Shown piece after piece: positions 1-7,482 of a stretch of 12,147 nucleotides of DNA. Every line of letters starts with the position of its first letter. Positions within the stretch are counted from its first letter, which is position 1. The stretch is from Limisphaerales bacterium (GTDB taxonomy: Bacteria > Verrucomicrobiota > Verrucomicrobiae > Limisphaerales > UBA11358): positions 7,384 through 19,530 of the forward strand of contig PLZL01000413.1 in NCBI GenBank assembly GCA_003152145.1. The letters run 5' to 3'. A program made the translations under genes and the position numbers. Under the pieces are notes generated by a model. The model worked only from the letters and a program-made list of their open reading frames with translations. It did not search any database and had not been told where the DNA came from.

Positions 1-852
1 ATCCTCACCCACCGCGACCATCCCGAAGACCCGATCCAAGCTCTCGGCCATGCCGACCTGGTCGAAACGCCCGGCGGCTGGTGGACGGTTTGTCTCGGCA
101 TCCGCCCGCAAGGCGGAAAATTTCATCACCTCGGACGTGAAACTTTTCTGGCGCCGGTAAGGTGGTTGGCGGACGGCTGGCCAGTCGTCACTTTTGTAAC
201 GAATCCGCCCGCGCCGCGTCTTCCGCAACACATTTGGAAAAAAGAACCAGTCAGGGACGAGTTCGACAGAACGAATTTGAATCTCCAATGGAATTTTCTG
301 CGGAATCCGCGTGATGAAAATTATTCACTCGCCGGGCGTCCCGGCTGGCTGCGGCTCAATGGTTCGGCGGTGACGATGAACGACGTGGATTCACCGGCAT
401 TTGTCGGGAGGCGGCAAATGGATTTGAGTTGCCGGTTTTCGACGCGATTGGATTTCAAGCCGCAGCATGAAAACGAAGAAGCCGGGCTCGTCATTCGCGG
501 CAACGAAAAAAATCATTTTGAAATTGGCGTCGCTTTGAAGGACGGAAAACGGCAGGTCTTCTTCCGAAAAGTTCTCGATGGAAAAATGAGCGAGCCGGTT
601 CACTTTGAGCCGGTCGGCGACGGCGATGTCGTTTTGTCCGTGAAAGCCGCGCCGCTATCGTATGAATTTTTCTGCCAGCCGAAAAACGGTCCCATAAAAA
701 AACTCGGCTCGGGGTTGACGCGCGATTTGTCTTCGGAAAAAATCGGCGGATTCACCGGCGTGTTCATCGGCTTGTATGCCACGGGCAACGGACAAACGAA
801 CACGGTTCCAGCGGATTTTGATTGGTTTGAATACAAGGCGGACAAACCATAA
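1..852 (+). CDS. GH43 beta-xylosidase / alpha-L-arabinofuranosidase, 3' part (5' end outside window)
   Basis: Frame 1 is open from the first base, so the gene begins upstream of the window; 283 residues are visible. Residues 1-60 are the end of the five-bladed GH43 catalytic domain: I see GHADLVE (about 16-22), a WW pair, the LGIRP segment and HHLGRETFLAPV, which are hallmarks of the xylosidase branch of GH43. A short proline-containing linker leads into a beta-sandwich of about 200 residues (from RDEFD near 78 to FDWFEYK near the end), matching the concanavalin-like C-terminal domain of GH43 beta-xylosidases that contributes to the active-site rim. The known family role is removal of xylose (or arabinose) from non-reducing ends of xylo-oligosaccharides. 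The catalytic Asp and Glu residues lie upstream and cannot be checked, nor can export. The TTG at 166 is not a credible start because homology continues before it. The BNR_4 gene begins 20 bp downstream, consistent with one operon. Confidence 0.9.
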   Translation: MLTHRDHPEDPIQALGHADLVETPGGWWTVCLGIRPQGGKFHHLGRETFLAPVRWLADGWPVVTFVTNPPAPRLPQHIWKKEPVRDEFDRTNLNLQWNFLRNPRDENYSLAGRPGWLRLNGSAVTMNDVDSPAFVGRRQMDLSCRFSTRLDFKPQHENEEAGLVIRGNEKNHFEIGVALKDGKRQVFFRKVLDGKMSEPVHFEPVGDGDVVLSVKAAPLSYEFFCQPKNGPIKKLGSGLTRDLSSEKIGGFTGVFIGLYATGNGQTNTVPADFDWFEYKADKP

Positions 853-872
853 ACTTTAAGAAACGCCACTTC

Positions 873-3119
873 GTGAAAAAAATTTCTGCATGCCATTCAG
901 CAGTGCCGACCTTTTTAATTTTTCTGGCTACGCTTGCGGCCTTGCTCGCGCCGCGTTCCGCGCAAGGCCAGGCGCGGGATATGGTGGGCGGCAATTTAAT
1001 CCAGTTCAATGACAACGGAGCGTGGACGTGGTATTCGGACGAGCGGGCCATCGTTGATCCGACGGGTGGCAAGCTGGTGGTGGGTGTGGACGCCAACGGC
1101 AGCGGTTTGGGCGGTTCGCCTCGCAGCGGAGCGATTGAAGCAGGCATATTCGATATCCCAAGCGGAACCTCAAAGAGGACCACTTTGATGACCAGCGGAA
1201 CACTGGGACCCGACGATCATAACGGACCGGCATTCATGCTGCGGCCGGACGGCAAGTATCTGGGGCAATGGACCGGTCACAACCAAAACTATCTCAGTTA
1301 CTTCAGCACCTTTGATGGCACCAATTGGAGTCCTTATACCACATTCGACTGGCAAGCCCTCGGCGCCACCAGCAGCGAAATGGCCAGCTATTCGAATCCC
1401 CACTATCTGCCTGCCGAAGGCCGGACCTACACCTTCGTTCGATCCCTGGACATTAAGAGTATGAACATGCTGGTTTCGACCAACTACGGCGACAGTTGGA
1501 CATACTACGGGAAATTGAACAGAAGTTATCCAGGCTCCGGCTACAACCCCGGATATTACAGGTTCTCGGATAATGGCAAAGATCGGATTGACTTCATCTG
1601 CACCGAATCGCATCCACGTGACACGCTCACCAGCATTTATCACGGCTACATCAGCAACGGCATGAGTTTCAAAACCGACGGGACCGTGGTGGACAGCAAC
1701 CTGAACGACACAAACGCACCGCTCTCCTCAGATTTCCAACTGGTGTTCTCAAATGGCACGGTGATGCCGCCGGGCATGACCAACTATCGTTGCTGGGATG
1801 ACGACGTGCAGCGTTACGCCGACGGAACGATTGAATGTATCATCAGCGCACGTATCAACCAGTCCATCCACCCTCCCGGCTACCCCGACACGGAGGATCC
1901 GAATCACGCGTTCTTTTTCTGCCGCTACGACGGCACAAAATGGACACCTGCTTATCTATGCCAGGCCGGTTACAAGGTGTATTCCGCAGAGGCGGACTAT
2001 GTGGGCCTTGGCGCTCTCAGCCCGAATGATCCCAATACAATTTACATTTCCACGAAGTATGATCCGCGCGCAGTCACGCCTGGCGTGTTCGACACGAACC
2101 AGCCGTATTCGGCCGTGCGCGAAATCTGGAAAGGCATGACCACCAACCACGGCGCGAGTTTCACCTGGACGCCTATCACACAGAACTCGGTCCGCGACAA
2201 CCTTCGCCCGATCGTGCCGCTCTGGGACGGGAATGACACGGCTTTGATTTGGTTCCGCGGGAGCTACGCCACCGCGCAGATTTATGATGAAGCCCCCGTC
2301 GGCATTGTCGAACATCGTTCGGAAGTCGCCGGACAGATGCACTATGTGGACGCCACTGCCGGTGCCGGCGGCAACACCACGCTGACCAATGGGGCCACGC
2401 TTACCTTGAGTTCCGCCGCCAACCAATGGCATTCCCAAACCGGCGTCGGCAACGGCGGAACCATTTTGAGTTCGGCGGATGCCGCCGCCGAAAACGCGAC
2501 GAACCTGGTGACTCAAATCACCGTGCCCAGTTCCGGCACTTACGACGTGTGGGTCAATTTCTGGGGAACTGCCACCACCAACGCCGACTGGCGAATCCAA
2601 GCCGGCCTCACCGTGGGTAGCATGCAGACATACCGGTCGGAGAAATGCGAACAGGTCCAACCTTGGACCCAGGACACCAGCCTCGTGCTGACCAACACCA
2701 GCTCGACCACTAATTATCTCTATCAAGCTTATGTCGGCCGGGTCGTGGTTTCGAACAATTATACAATCAACGTGCTCGTGGATGATAACGCGATCCGAAC
2801 CGGTGGGACTACCCTTCTCGGCAATACCAACCGCACCTGGTATGACGGCATCAGCTACGCCAAAGTGAATCCATTCCAAATCCAGAAAGTTTATTCCAGC
2901 GGACCGTCGGCCGTCGCGCTCGTATGGAATTCGCCGCCGCCGGAAATGTCGCTGACAGCACCGACCTACACGCTGCAAAAAACCACTTCCCTGATCCCGC
3001 CGGTAATTTGGACGACGGTGGCGACCGGGATACCGGCCACCTCCAAGGCCTACGCCACCACCAATGTGGACAACTCCGCCGGGGGGAACACGGCATTTTA
3101 TCGCGTAACCTGGCCATGA
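873..3119 (+). CDS. Secreted BNR_4-type beta-propeller protein with C-terminal beta-sandwich domains; activity unknown
   Basis: A 748-residue protein that starts at GTG (873), 20 bp after the GH43 stop, and opens with a clear signal peptide (two lysines, hydrophobic stretch 11-25, likely cleavage near residues 32-34). Residues about 38-480 resemble the BNR_4 propeller family: WTWYSDERA near 51-59, DDHNGP at 114-119, SNPHYL at 174-179, and repeated aromatic/Asp-rich blades such as YGDSWTYYG and ASFTWTP. Residues about 488-666 look like a galactose-binding-like beta-sandwich (GTYDVWVNFWG), and 668-748 like a fibronectin-III-type module ending TAFYRVTWP. His116, His136, Tyr173 and Arg190 are arranged much as I recall for the catalytic residues of PL24/PL25 ulvan lyases, which share this fold. 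The neighbours target glucuronoxylan, so a uronic-acid-directed lyase or hydrolase, or a xylan-binding role, are all possible; I cannot choose. No Shine-Dalgarno sequence is visible. The fold family is fairly sure, the function unassigned. Confidence 0.85.
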   Translation: MKKISACHSAVPTFLIFLATLAALLAPRSAQGQARDMVGGNLIQFNDNGAWTWYSDERAIVDPTGGKLVVGVDANGSGLGGSPRSGAIEAGIFDIPSGTSKRTTLMTSGTLGPDDHNGPAFMLRPDGKYLGQWTGHNQNYLSYFSTFDGTNWSPYTTFDWQALGATSSEMASYSNPHYLPAEGRTYTFVRSLDIKSMNMLVSTNYGDSWTYYGKLNRSYPGSGYNPGYYRFSDNGKDRIDFICTESHPRDTLTSIYHGYISNGMSFKTDGTVVDSNLNDTNAPLSSDFQLVFSNGTVMPPGMTNYRCWDDDVQRYADGTIECIISARINQSIHPPGYPDTEDPNHAFFFCRYDGTKWTPAYLCQAGYKVYSAEADYVGLGALSPNDPNTIYISTKYDPRAVTPGVFDTNQPYSAVREIWKGMTTNHGASFTWTPITQNSVRDNLRPIVPLWDGNDTALIWFRGSYATAQIYDEAPVGIVEHRSEVAGQMHYVDATAGAGGNTTLTNGATLTLSSAANQWHSQTGVGNGGTILSSADAAAENATNLVTQITVPSSGTYDVWVNFWGTATTNADWRIQAGLTVGSMQTYRSEKCEQVQPWTQDTSLVLTNTSSTTNYLYQAYVGRVVVSNNYTINVLVDDNAIRTGGTTLLGNTNRTWYDGISYAKVNPFQIQKVYSSGPSAVALVWNSPPPEMSLTAPTYTLQKTTSLIPPVIWTTVATGIPATSKAYATTNVDNSAGGNTAFYRVTWP

Positions 3120-3232
3120 CATGCTCACTACCAATCCATGCCCGTTTCAATCCCGTTGAAAGAATGACGCCAGCGTCTCACATCCCGGTTTTAAGCCTTT
3201 TCTTTTGAATTCTGACAACTAGTTTACCACTC
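3120..3232. other. Intergenic gap between BNR_4 and CE15 genes, the longest between intact genes
   Basis: At 113 bp this is the only gap above about 31 bp between the intact + strand genes, so a second promoter before the CE15 gene is possible. It holds a small perfect dyad (3145-3161) and a pyrimidine-rich stretch around 3188-3206. I found no hairpin followed by a T-run and no convincing -35/-10 pair at 17 bp spacing. No plausible small gene is visible. Confidence 0.5.
3145..3161. repeat. Short perfect inverted repeat TTTCAA-N5-TTGAAA
   Basis: A 6-bp perfect dyad with a 5-base spacer (TCCCG), 72 bp upstream of the CE15 start. The odd-spaced symmetric shape could be an operator or a weak hairpin. 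A 6-bp dyad is also expected by chance fairly often, so this is a weak call. Confidence 0.25.
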
Positions 3233-4834
3233 ATGAATCCCGTCGTGAAAGCACTGCATATTCTGGCAACGGGTTTTGGTGTGTCCGCTGGGATCTCCCT
3301 GCTGATGTCTGTGGGACTTCCCGCCCATGCGCAGGTGACGGCCACAAATCAGATCGTTCCAATGTCAAATAACGTCCCCGCCACCACCGTTCCGGGCGCG
3401 CAGCCCGGTCGGGTGGGCGGTGGTTTCGGCGGCGGCAATAACGCCGCCACGGAACAAGACCACAAAAAAATGATGAAGCTTTTGGGAATCACTTCCATCC
3501 GGCGCGGTCGGGATGGCAACAACACCAATTCACCGTTTTACGCCAATTACGACGAATCCAAGGCGAACCCATTTCCAAATTTGCCCGACCCTTTGGTGTT
3601 GAAGAATCCCACTCGTGCAAAAAAATGGTGGAATCTTGAGGGGCTTTTACCTTTTGGACCGCTCCAGAAAAAAGTCACCACCCCCGGAATGTGGTGGAAA
3701 CACCGTCGGCCGGAAATCGTGGAGGATTTTGACCGGGAAATTTATGGCCGGGTTCCCGCAAACACACCAAAAGTAATTTGGGAAGTGACCAGCACGACGA
3801 TGGAAACCAACGGCACGGTGCCGGTCATCACGAAAAAACTCGTCGGCCACGTTGACAATTCGTCGTTCAGGAACATCACCGTCAACATTGACGTGACATT
3901 GACAACCCCGGCCAACGCGACCGGCCCGGTGCCGGTGATGATGCAATTCGGTTTCAACTTCGGCACCGGTGGCTTTGGCAGATTACGCGGCACGAATGCC
4001 CCCGGCGGAACGAATGGTTTTGCGCGCGGCGGTTTCGGTGGCGGATTTGGGGGCGGCGGTCCGACCTGGCAGCAGCAAGTTCTCGCCAAGGGCTGGGGTT
4101 ATGCCGTCATCACTCCCAACAGCGTTCAAGCCGACAACGGTGCGGGGCTGACGCAGGGCATCATCGGCCTGATGAACAAAGGGCAATCCCGCAAAGCGGA
4201 TGATTGGGGCGCGCTGCGAGCCTGGGCTTGGGGCGCGAGCCGTGCGCTTGATTATTTTGAAACCGACAAGGCCGTGGACGCGAAGCGGGTCGGGATCGAA
4301 GGTCATTCACGTTATGGCAAGGCAACCATCGTTGCGATGGCGTATGACCCGCGATTTGCCATTGCTTACGTCAGTTCCTCCGGCGAAGGCGGCGCAAAAT
4401 TGAATCGCCGCGACTGGGGCGAAGTAGTCGAAAATGTCGCCGGCAACGGCGAATATCATTGGATGGCCGGGAACTTCATCAAATATGCCGGCCCGCTGAA
4501 CTGGAACGACCTGCCGGTGGACGCCCACGAATTGATCGCGCTGTGCGCTCCGCGTCCGGTTTTCATCAGCGGCGGGGCGACGCAAGGCGACGGCTGGGTG
4601 GATGCCAAAGGCATGTTTATGGCCGCCGCCGCCGCCGGTCCGGTCTATACGTTGCTGGGCAAAAAAGATTTGGGGACAACCAATTTTCCGCCAATGGAAA
4701 CGGATTTGACTGACGGCGAGATCGCTTTTCGCCAGCACAGCGGTGGTCACACGGACGCGCCGAACTGGCCGGTATTTTTGAAATTCGCCGGAAGATACAT
4801 CCAGGCTGCTTCCGTGCTGGCAGGTTCAAGGTAA
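3233..4834 (+). CDS. CE15 glucuronoyl methylesterase-like esterase, secreted
   Basis: A 533-residue protein with a signal peptide (hydrophobic 5-30, AHA|Q cleavage near 33/34). The family role is hydrolysis of the ester between 4-O-methylglucuronic acid of xylan and lignin alcohols, in the periplasm or outside the cell. After a Gly-rich stretch (about 60-70), the segment NYDESKANPFPNLPDPL and RRPEIVEDFDREIYGR match the N-terminal part of bacterial CE15. The alpha/beta-hydrolase core has the nucleophile elbow GHSRYGK with Ser359, the EGGAKLNRR segment (385-393), YHWMAGNF (408-415), and the C-terminal HSGGH with His506 (or His502) as the likely catalytic histidine. The position 23 residues after the nucleophile, where fungal enzymes have Glu, is Ser382; Asp453 or Asp457 in the later loop may supply the acid. 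A second Gly-rich insertion lies at about 245-279. Automated pipelines often label such proteins acetylxylan esterase. It ends 9 bp before the first GH8 gene. Confidence 0.88.
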   Translation: MNPVVKALHILATGFGVSAGISLLMSVGLPAHAQVTATNQIVPMSNNVPATTVPGAQPGRVGGGFGGGNNAATEQDHKKMMKLLGITSIRRGRDGNNTNSPFYANYDESKANPFPNLPDPLVLKNPTRAKKWWNLEGLLPFGPLQKKVTTPGMWWKHRRPEIVEDFDREIYGRVPANTPKVIWEVTSTTMETNGTVPVITKKLVGHVDNSSFRNITVNIDVTLTTPANATGPVPVMMQFGFNFGTGGFGRLRGTNAPGGTNGFARGGFGGGFGGGGPTWQQQVLAKGWGYAVITPNSVQADNGAGLTQGIIGLMNKGQSRKADDWGALRAWAWGASRALDYFETDKAVDAKRVGIEGHSRYGKATIVAMAYDPRFAIAYVSSSGEGGAKLNRRDWGEVVENVAGNGEYHWMAGNFIKYAGPLNWNDLPVDAHELIALCAPRPVFISGGATQGDGWVDAKGMFMAAAAAGPVYTLLGKKDLGTTNFPPMETDLTDGEIAFRQHSGGHTDAPNWPVFLKFAGRYIQAASVLAGSR

Positions 4835-4843
4835 ATTTGGAAC

Positions 4844-6169
4844 ATGAAAACCAGCCTGCGAAACGTTGTTGCCATTTCATCCCTTGTTTCAGCCGGAATT
4901 GCATTTGTTTTGACGGGGTGCAGCGGTCTCCACAAATCCCATGGCAATCCCAAAGGTTCGGGCGCCTTTGCCACCGGGCATTACCGCAATCTCTTTGCCG
5001 AGAATGGCCATTCGCAAACGGAAATCCGGGCGAAAGTGGATTCGGCATTCCGGCAATTGTTTCACGGCAATCCGACAAACCAAACGGTTTATTATTCCGC
5101 CGGCAGCAACTCGAACGGACCGCTCGCCTACATCACCGACATCAAACACAACGACGTGCGCACGGAAGGCTTGTCCTATGGCATGATGATCGCGGTGCAG
5201 ATGAACAAGCAGGCGGAGTTCGACGCGCTTTGGAATTGGTCGAAAACTTATTTATATCACGACTCGCCGACGCATCCGTCCTATGGATTTTTTTCGTGGC
5301 AGGCGAAAACGAATGGTGTGACCATGAGTGAATATGTCGCGCCGGACGGCGAGTCGTATTATGTCATGGCGCTTTATTTCGCGGCGAACCGCTGGGGCAG
5401 CGGGCGGGGGATTTACAATTACAAACATCAGGCGGATGAACTTTTGCGGAACATGGTGCATCGTGCGAACATCACTGGGGAAATTTCCATGCTGCGCCGG
5501 AACACGAATTTCAGCCGGACCGTTTCGTGCGGGCCGCTCGTCAACGCGGAGCACAAAATGATTTTGTTCTCGCCGAGCACCGAGCGTCCGCAGTTCACCG
5601 ATCCGTCGTATCATCTGCCCGCGTTTTATGAATTGTGGGCGCGCTGGGGGCCGGCGGCTGACAAGGATTTTTGGATGGAAGCCGCCACCAACAGCCGCGG
5701 TTTTTTTCCGCGGGCGGCAAATCCGGTCACCGGTTTGGCTCCCGACTACGCAAATTTTGACGGAACGCCGGTGACCAATGGCTGGAATCGCGGCGCATCG
5801 AATTTCAGGTTCGACGCGTTTCGCACCGCAGGAAATTGGTCGGTGGACTGGTCGTGGTGGGGCAAAGATGAGCGCGAACGGGAATTGAGCGACAAGTTGC
5901 AGGCGTTTTTTGAATCCAAAGGAATGGAAACTTATGGCTGTCAATTCACGCTCGACGGCAAACAACTGGATGACCGGCACGCGCAGGGACTTGTGGCCGT
6001 GAACGCTGAAGCGAGCCTCGCGGCAACGAATCCGCGTTCAAAACAATTCGTCGAGGCCTTGTGGAACACGCCGACACCGGATGGAATCGAGCGTTATTAC
6101 GAAGGCTTTCTTTATATGATGGCGCTGCTGCATTGCAGTGGTGAGTTCCAAATCTGGTCACCGCAATAA
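4844..6169 (+). CDS. GH8 reducing-end xylose-releasing exo-oligoxylanase-like lipoprotein, copy 1
   Basis: A 441-residue protein with a lipoprotein signal (hydrophobic 11-24, lipobox LTGC, Cys26, then Ser), so it is probably anchored in the outer membrane. From residue 41 it matches the Rex branch of GH8: FATGHYRNLF, then DVRTEGLSYGMM with Glu108 as the likely general acid, APDGESYYVMAL (166-176), DPSYHLPAFYE (253-263), and NFRFDAFR with Asp324 as the likely general base (by alignment from memory to the Bacillus halodurans enzyme, Glu70/Asp263). Rex enzymes release xylose from the reducing end of xylo-oligosaccharides. The loop that blocks the aglycone side in Rex (Leu-His-Pro) reads Arg-His-Ala here, keeping the histidine. 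The segment 213-236 is longer than in copy 2. The start ATG is 9 bp after the CE15 stop; only a weak AAGG lies 12 bp upstream of it. The next gene follows after 31 bp. Confidence 0.92.
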   Translation: MKTSLRNVVAISSLVSAGIAFVLTGCSGLHKSHGNPKGSGAFATGHYRNLFAENGHSQTEIRAKVDSAFRQLFHGNPTNQTVYYSAGSNSNGPLAYITDIKHNDVRTEGLSYGMMIAVQMNKQAEFDALWNWSKTYLYHDSPTHPSYGFFSWQAKTNGVTMSEYVAPDGESYYVMALYFAANRWGSGRGIYNYKHQADELLRNMVHRANITGEISMLRRNTNFSRTVSCGPLVNAEHKMILFSPSTERPQFTDPSYHLPAFYELWARWGPAADKDFWMEAATNSRGFFPRAANPVTGLAPDYANFDGTPVTNGWNRGASNFRFDAFRTAGNWSVDWSWWGKDERERELSDKLQAFFESKGMETYGCQFTLDGKQLDDRHAQGLVAVNAEASLAATNPRSKQFVEALWNTPTPDGIERYYEGFLYMMALLHCSGEFQIWSPQ

Positions 6170-6200
6170 ATCAAATTATTAGGCTCAAAAATCACAGCAA

Positions 6201-7472
6201 ATGAAGAAATGGATTTGTCTTGGAGCAGGTTTGTGTTCGCCGCTTTTTTTGACGGCGTGCCGCAGTGCTCAAACTTCTCAAAATAATGGTGCATTCGCCA
6301 CCGGGCATTACCGGAATCTTTTCGTCGAGGCCGGCCACTCGCCCCAGGAAGTTACCGCCAAGATCAACGCCTCCTTCCAGCAGTTGTTTCATGGCGACCC
6401 GGCGAATCAAGCCCTGTATTTTACCGCTGGCGGCAATTCCAACGGTCCGCTCGCCTACATCTGGGATTCCGCCAACCGAGACGTGCGGTCGGAAGGCATG
6501 AGTTATGGCATGATGATCGCCGTGCAACTGGGCAAGCGCGCGGAGTTCGACGCATTGTGGAACTGGGCGCGGACGTTCATGTATCACGCCGAAACGAACG
6601 ATCCGGCTTGCGGGTATTTTTCCTGGTCCATGCAGACCAACGGCGTGGCGAGCGACGAAATGCCCGCGCCCGACGGCGAGGAGCATTTTGTGACTGCGTT
6701 GTATTTCGCTTCCGGCCGATGGGGCGATGGCCCGGGAATTTACAACTACAAATCCGAGGCGGCGCGGCTGTTGTCCGATTTGAAAAACCGCGCCACCATC
6801 ACCGGCGAAACGCAACACGGCCGGAAAACCTGCGCGGCGCTGTTCAGCCCGGCGCATAAAATGGTGCGGTTCACGTCGGATTTGGAAAACAGCGAACATA
6901 CCGACCCGTCCTATCAGTTGCCGGCGTTTTACGAACTGTGGTCGCGCTGGGCGGCGAAAGACGACCGCGTATTCTGGGCCGAAGCCGCCGCCGCCAGCCG
7001 CGAGTTTTTTCAGCGCGCCGCGCATCCGGCGACGGGGCTTTGCCCGGAATACGCGAACTTCGACGGTTCACCGTGGGCCGCGCCGTGGAAAAAAGATTCC
7101 GTGGATTTCCGGTTCGACGCCTGGCGCGTGGCGATGAACTGGTCAGTGGATTGGTCGTGGTGGGCAAAGGACATTCATGAAAGGGAATTGAGCGACCGCT
7201 TGCTGGTGTTTTTCGCGTCCCAAGGCATCACCAATTACGGGAACCAATTCACGGTGGACGGCCGGCCGCTTTCCCCCGATCATTCGCCCGGCTTGGTGGC
7301 GATGAATGCCGTGGCGGCGCTCGCCGCGACGACGCCGCGCGCGGGCCAGTTTGTCGCGGAGCTCTGGAACGTTCCGATTCCGTCCGGACAGTATCGCTAT
7401 TACGACGGAATGTTGTATATGCTAGGGCTGCTGCACTGTAGCGCAGAATTCCGCGCATGGCCTCCGCGTTGA
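6201..7472 (+). CDS. GH8 reducing-end xylose-releasing exo-oligoxylanase-like lipoprotein, copy 2
   Basis: A 423-residue tandem paralogue of the preceding gene. It has a shorter lipoprotein signal with lipobox LTAC (Cys20, followed by Arg). The catalytic core mirrors copy 1: AFATGHYRNLF at 31-41, DVRSEGMSYGMM with Glu98 as likely general acid, APDGEEHFVTAL, TDPSYQLPAFYE, and DFRFDAWR with Asp306 as likely general base. Near the C-terminus the Rex-type blocking loop reads Asp-His-Ser before PGLVAMN, and the protein ends with RYYDGMLYMLGLLHCS and WPPR, very close to copy 1. By eye the two proteins share well over half of their residues in the core, while the segment after TGET (about 204-232) is shorter and different. 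That may tune chain-length or decoration tolerance (inference). The ATG at 6201 is chosen because it gives the lipoprotein signal; no Shine-Dalgarno is visible. The GH115 start lies 10 bp after its TGA. Confidence 0.92.
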   Translation: MKKWICLGAGLCSPLFLTACRSAQTSQNNGAFATGHYRNLFVEAGHSPQEVTAKINASFQQLFHGDPANQALYFTAGGNSNGPLAYIWDSANRDVRSEGMSYGMMIAVQLGKRAEFDALWNWARTFMYHAETNDPACGYFSWSMQTNGVASDEMPAPDGEEHFVTALYFASGRWGDGPGIYNYKSEAARLLSDLKNRATITGETQHGRKTCAALFSPAHKMVRFTSDLENSEHTDPSYQLPAFYELWSRWAAKDDRVFWAEAAAASREFFQRAAHPATGLCPEYANFDGSPWAAPWKKDSVDFRFDAWRVAMNWSVDWSWWAKDIHERELSDRLLVFFASQGITNYGNQFTVDGRPLSPDHSPGLVAMNAVAALAATTPRAGQFVAELWNVPIPSGQYRYYDGMLYMLGLLHCSAEFRAWPPR

Positions 7473-7482
7473 ACGAAATGAA

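Noticed and set aside
166..852. Separate small gene starting at TTG 166
   Set aside because: Clear GH43 catalytic-domain sequence continues in the same frame back to base 1, so this is an internal codon of a larger gene.
1956..3134. Long open frame on the - strand (about 390 codons) opposite the BNR_4 gene
   Set aside because: It lies fully antisense to a well-supported secreted protein, has low-complexity Gly/Arg/Val composition, and shows no recognisable domain. It is a by-product of GC-rich codon use.
5252..7025. Long - strand open frames (about 240 and 277 codons) opposite the two GH8 genes
   Set aside because: Both are antisense to strongly conserved GH8 cores. They resemble each other only because the GH8 copies are paralogous, so the similarity is not evidence of coding.
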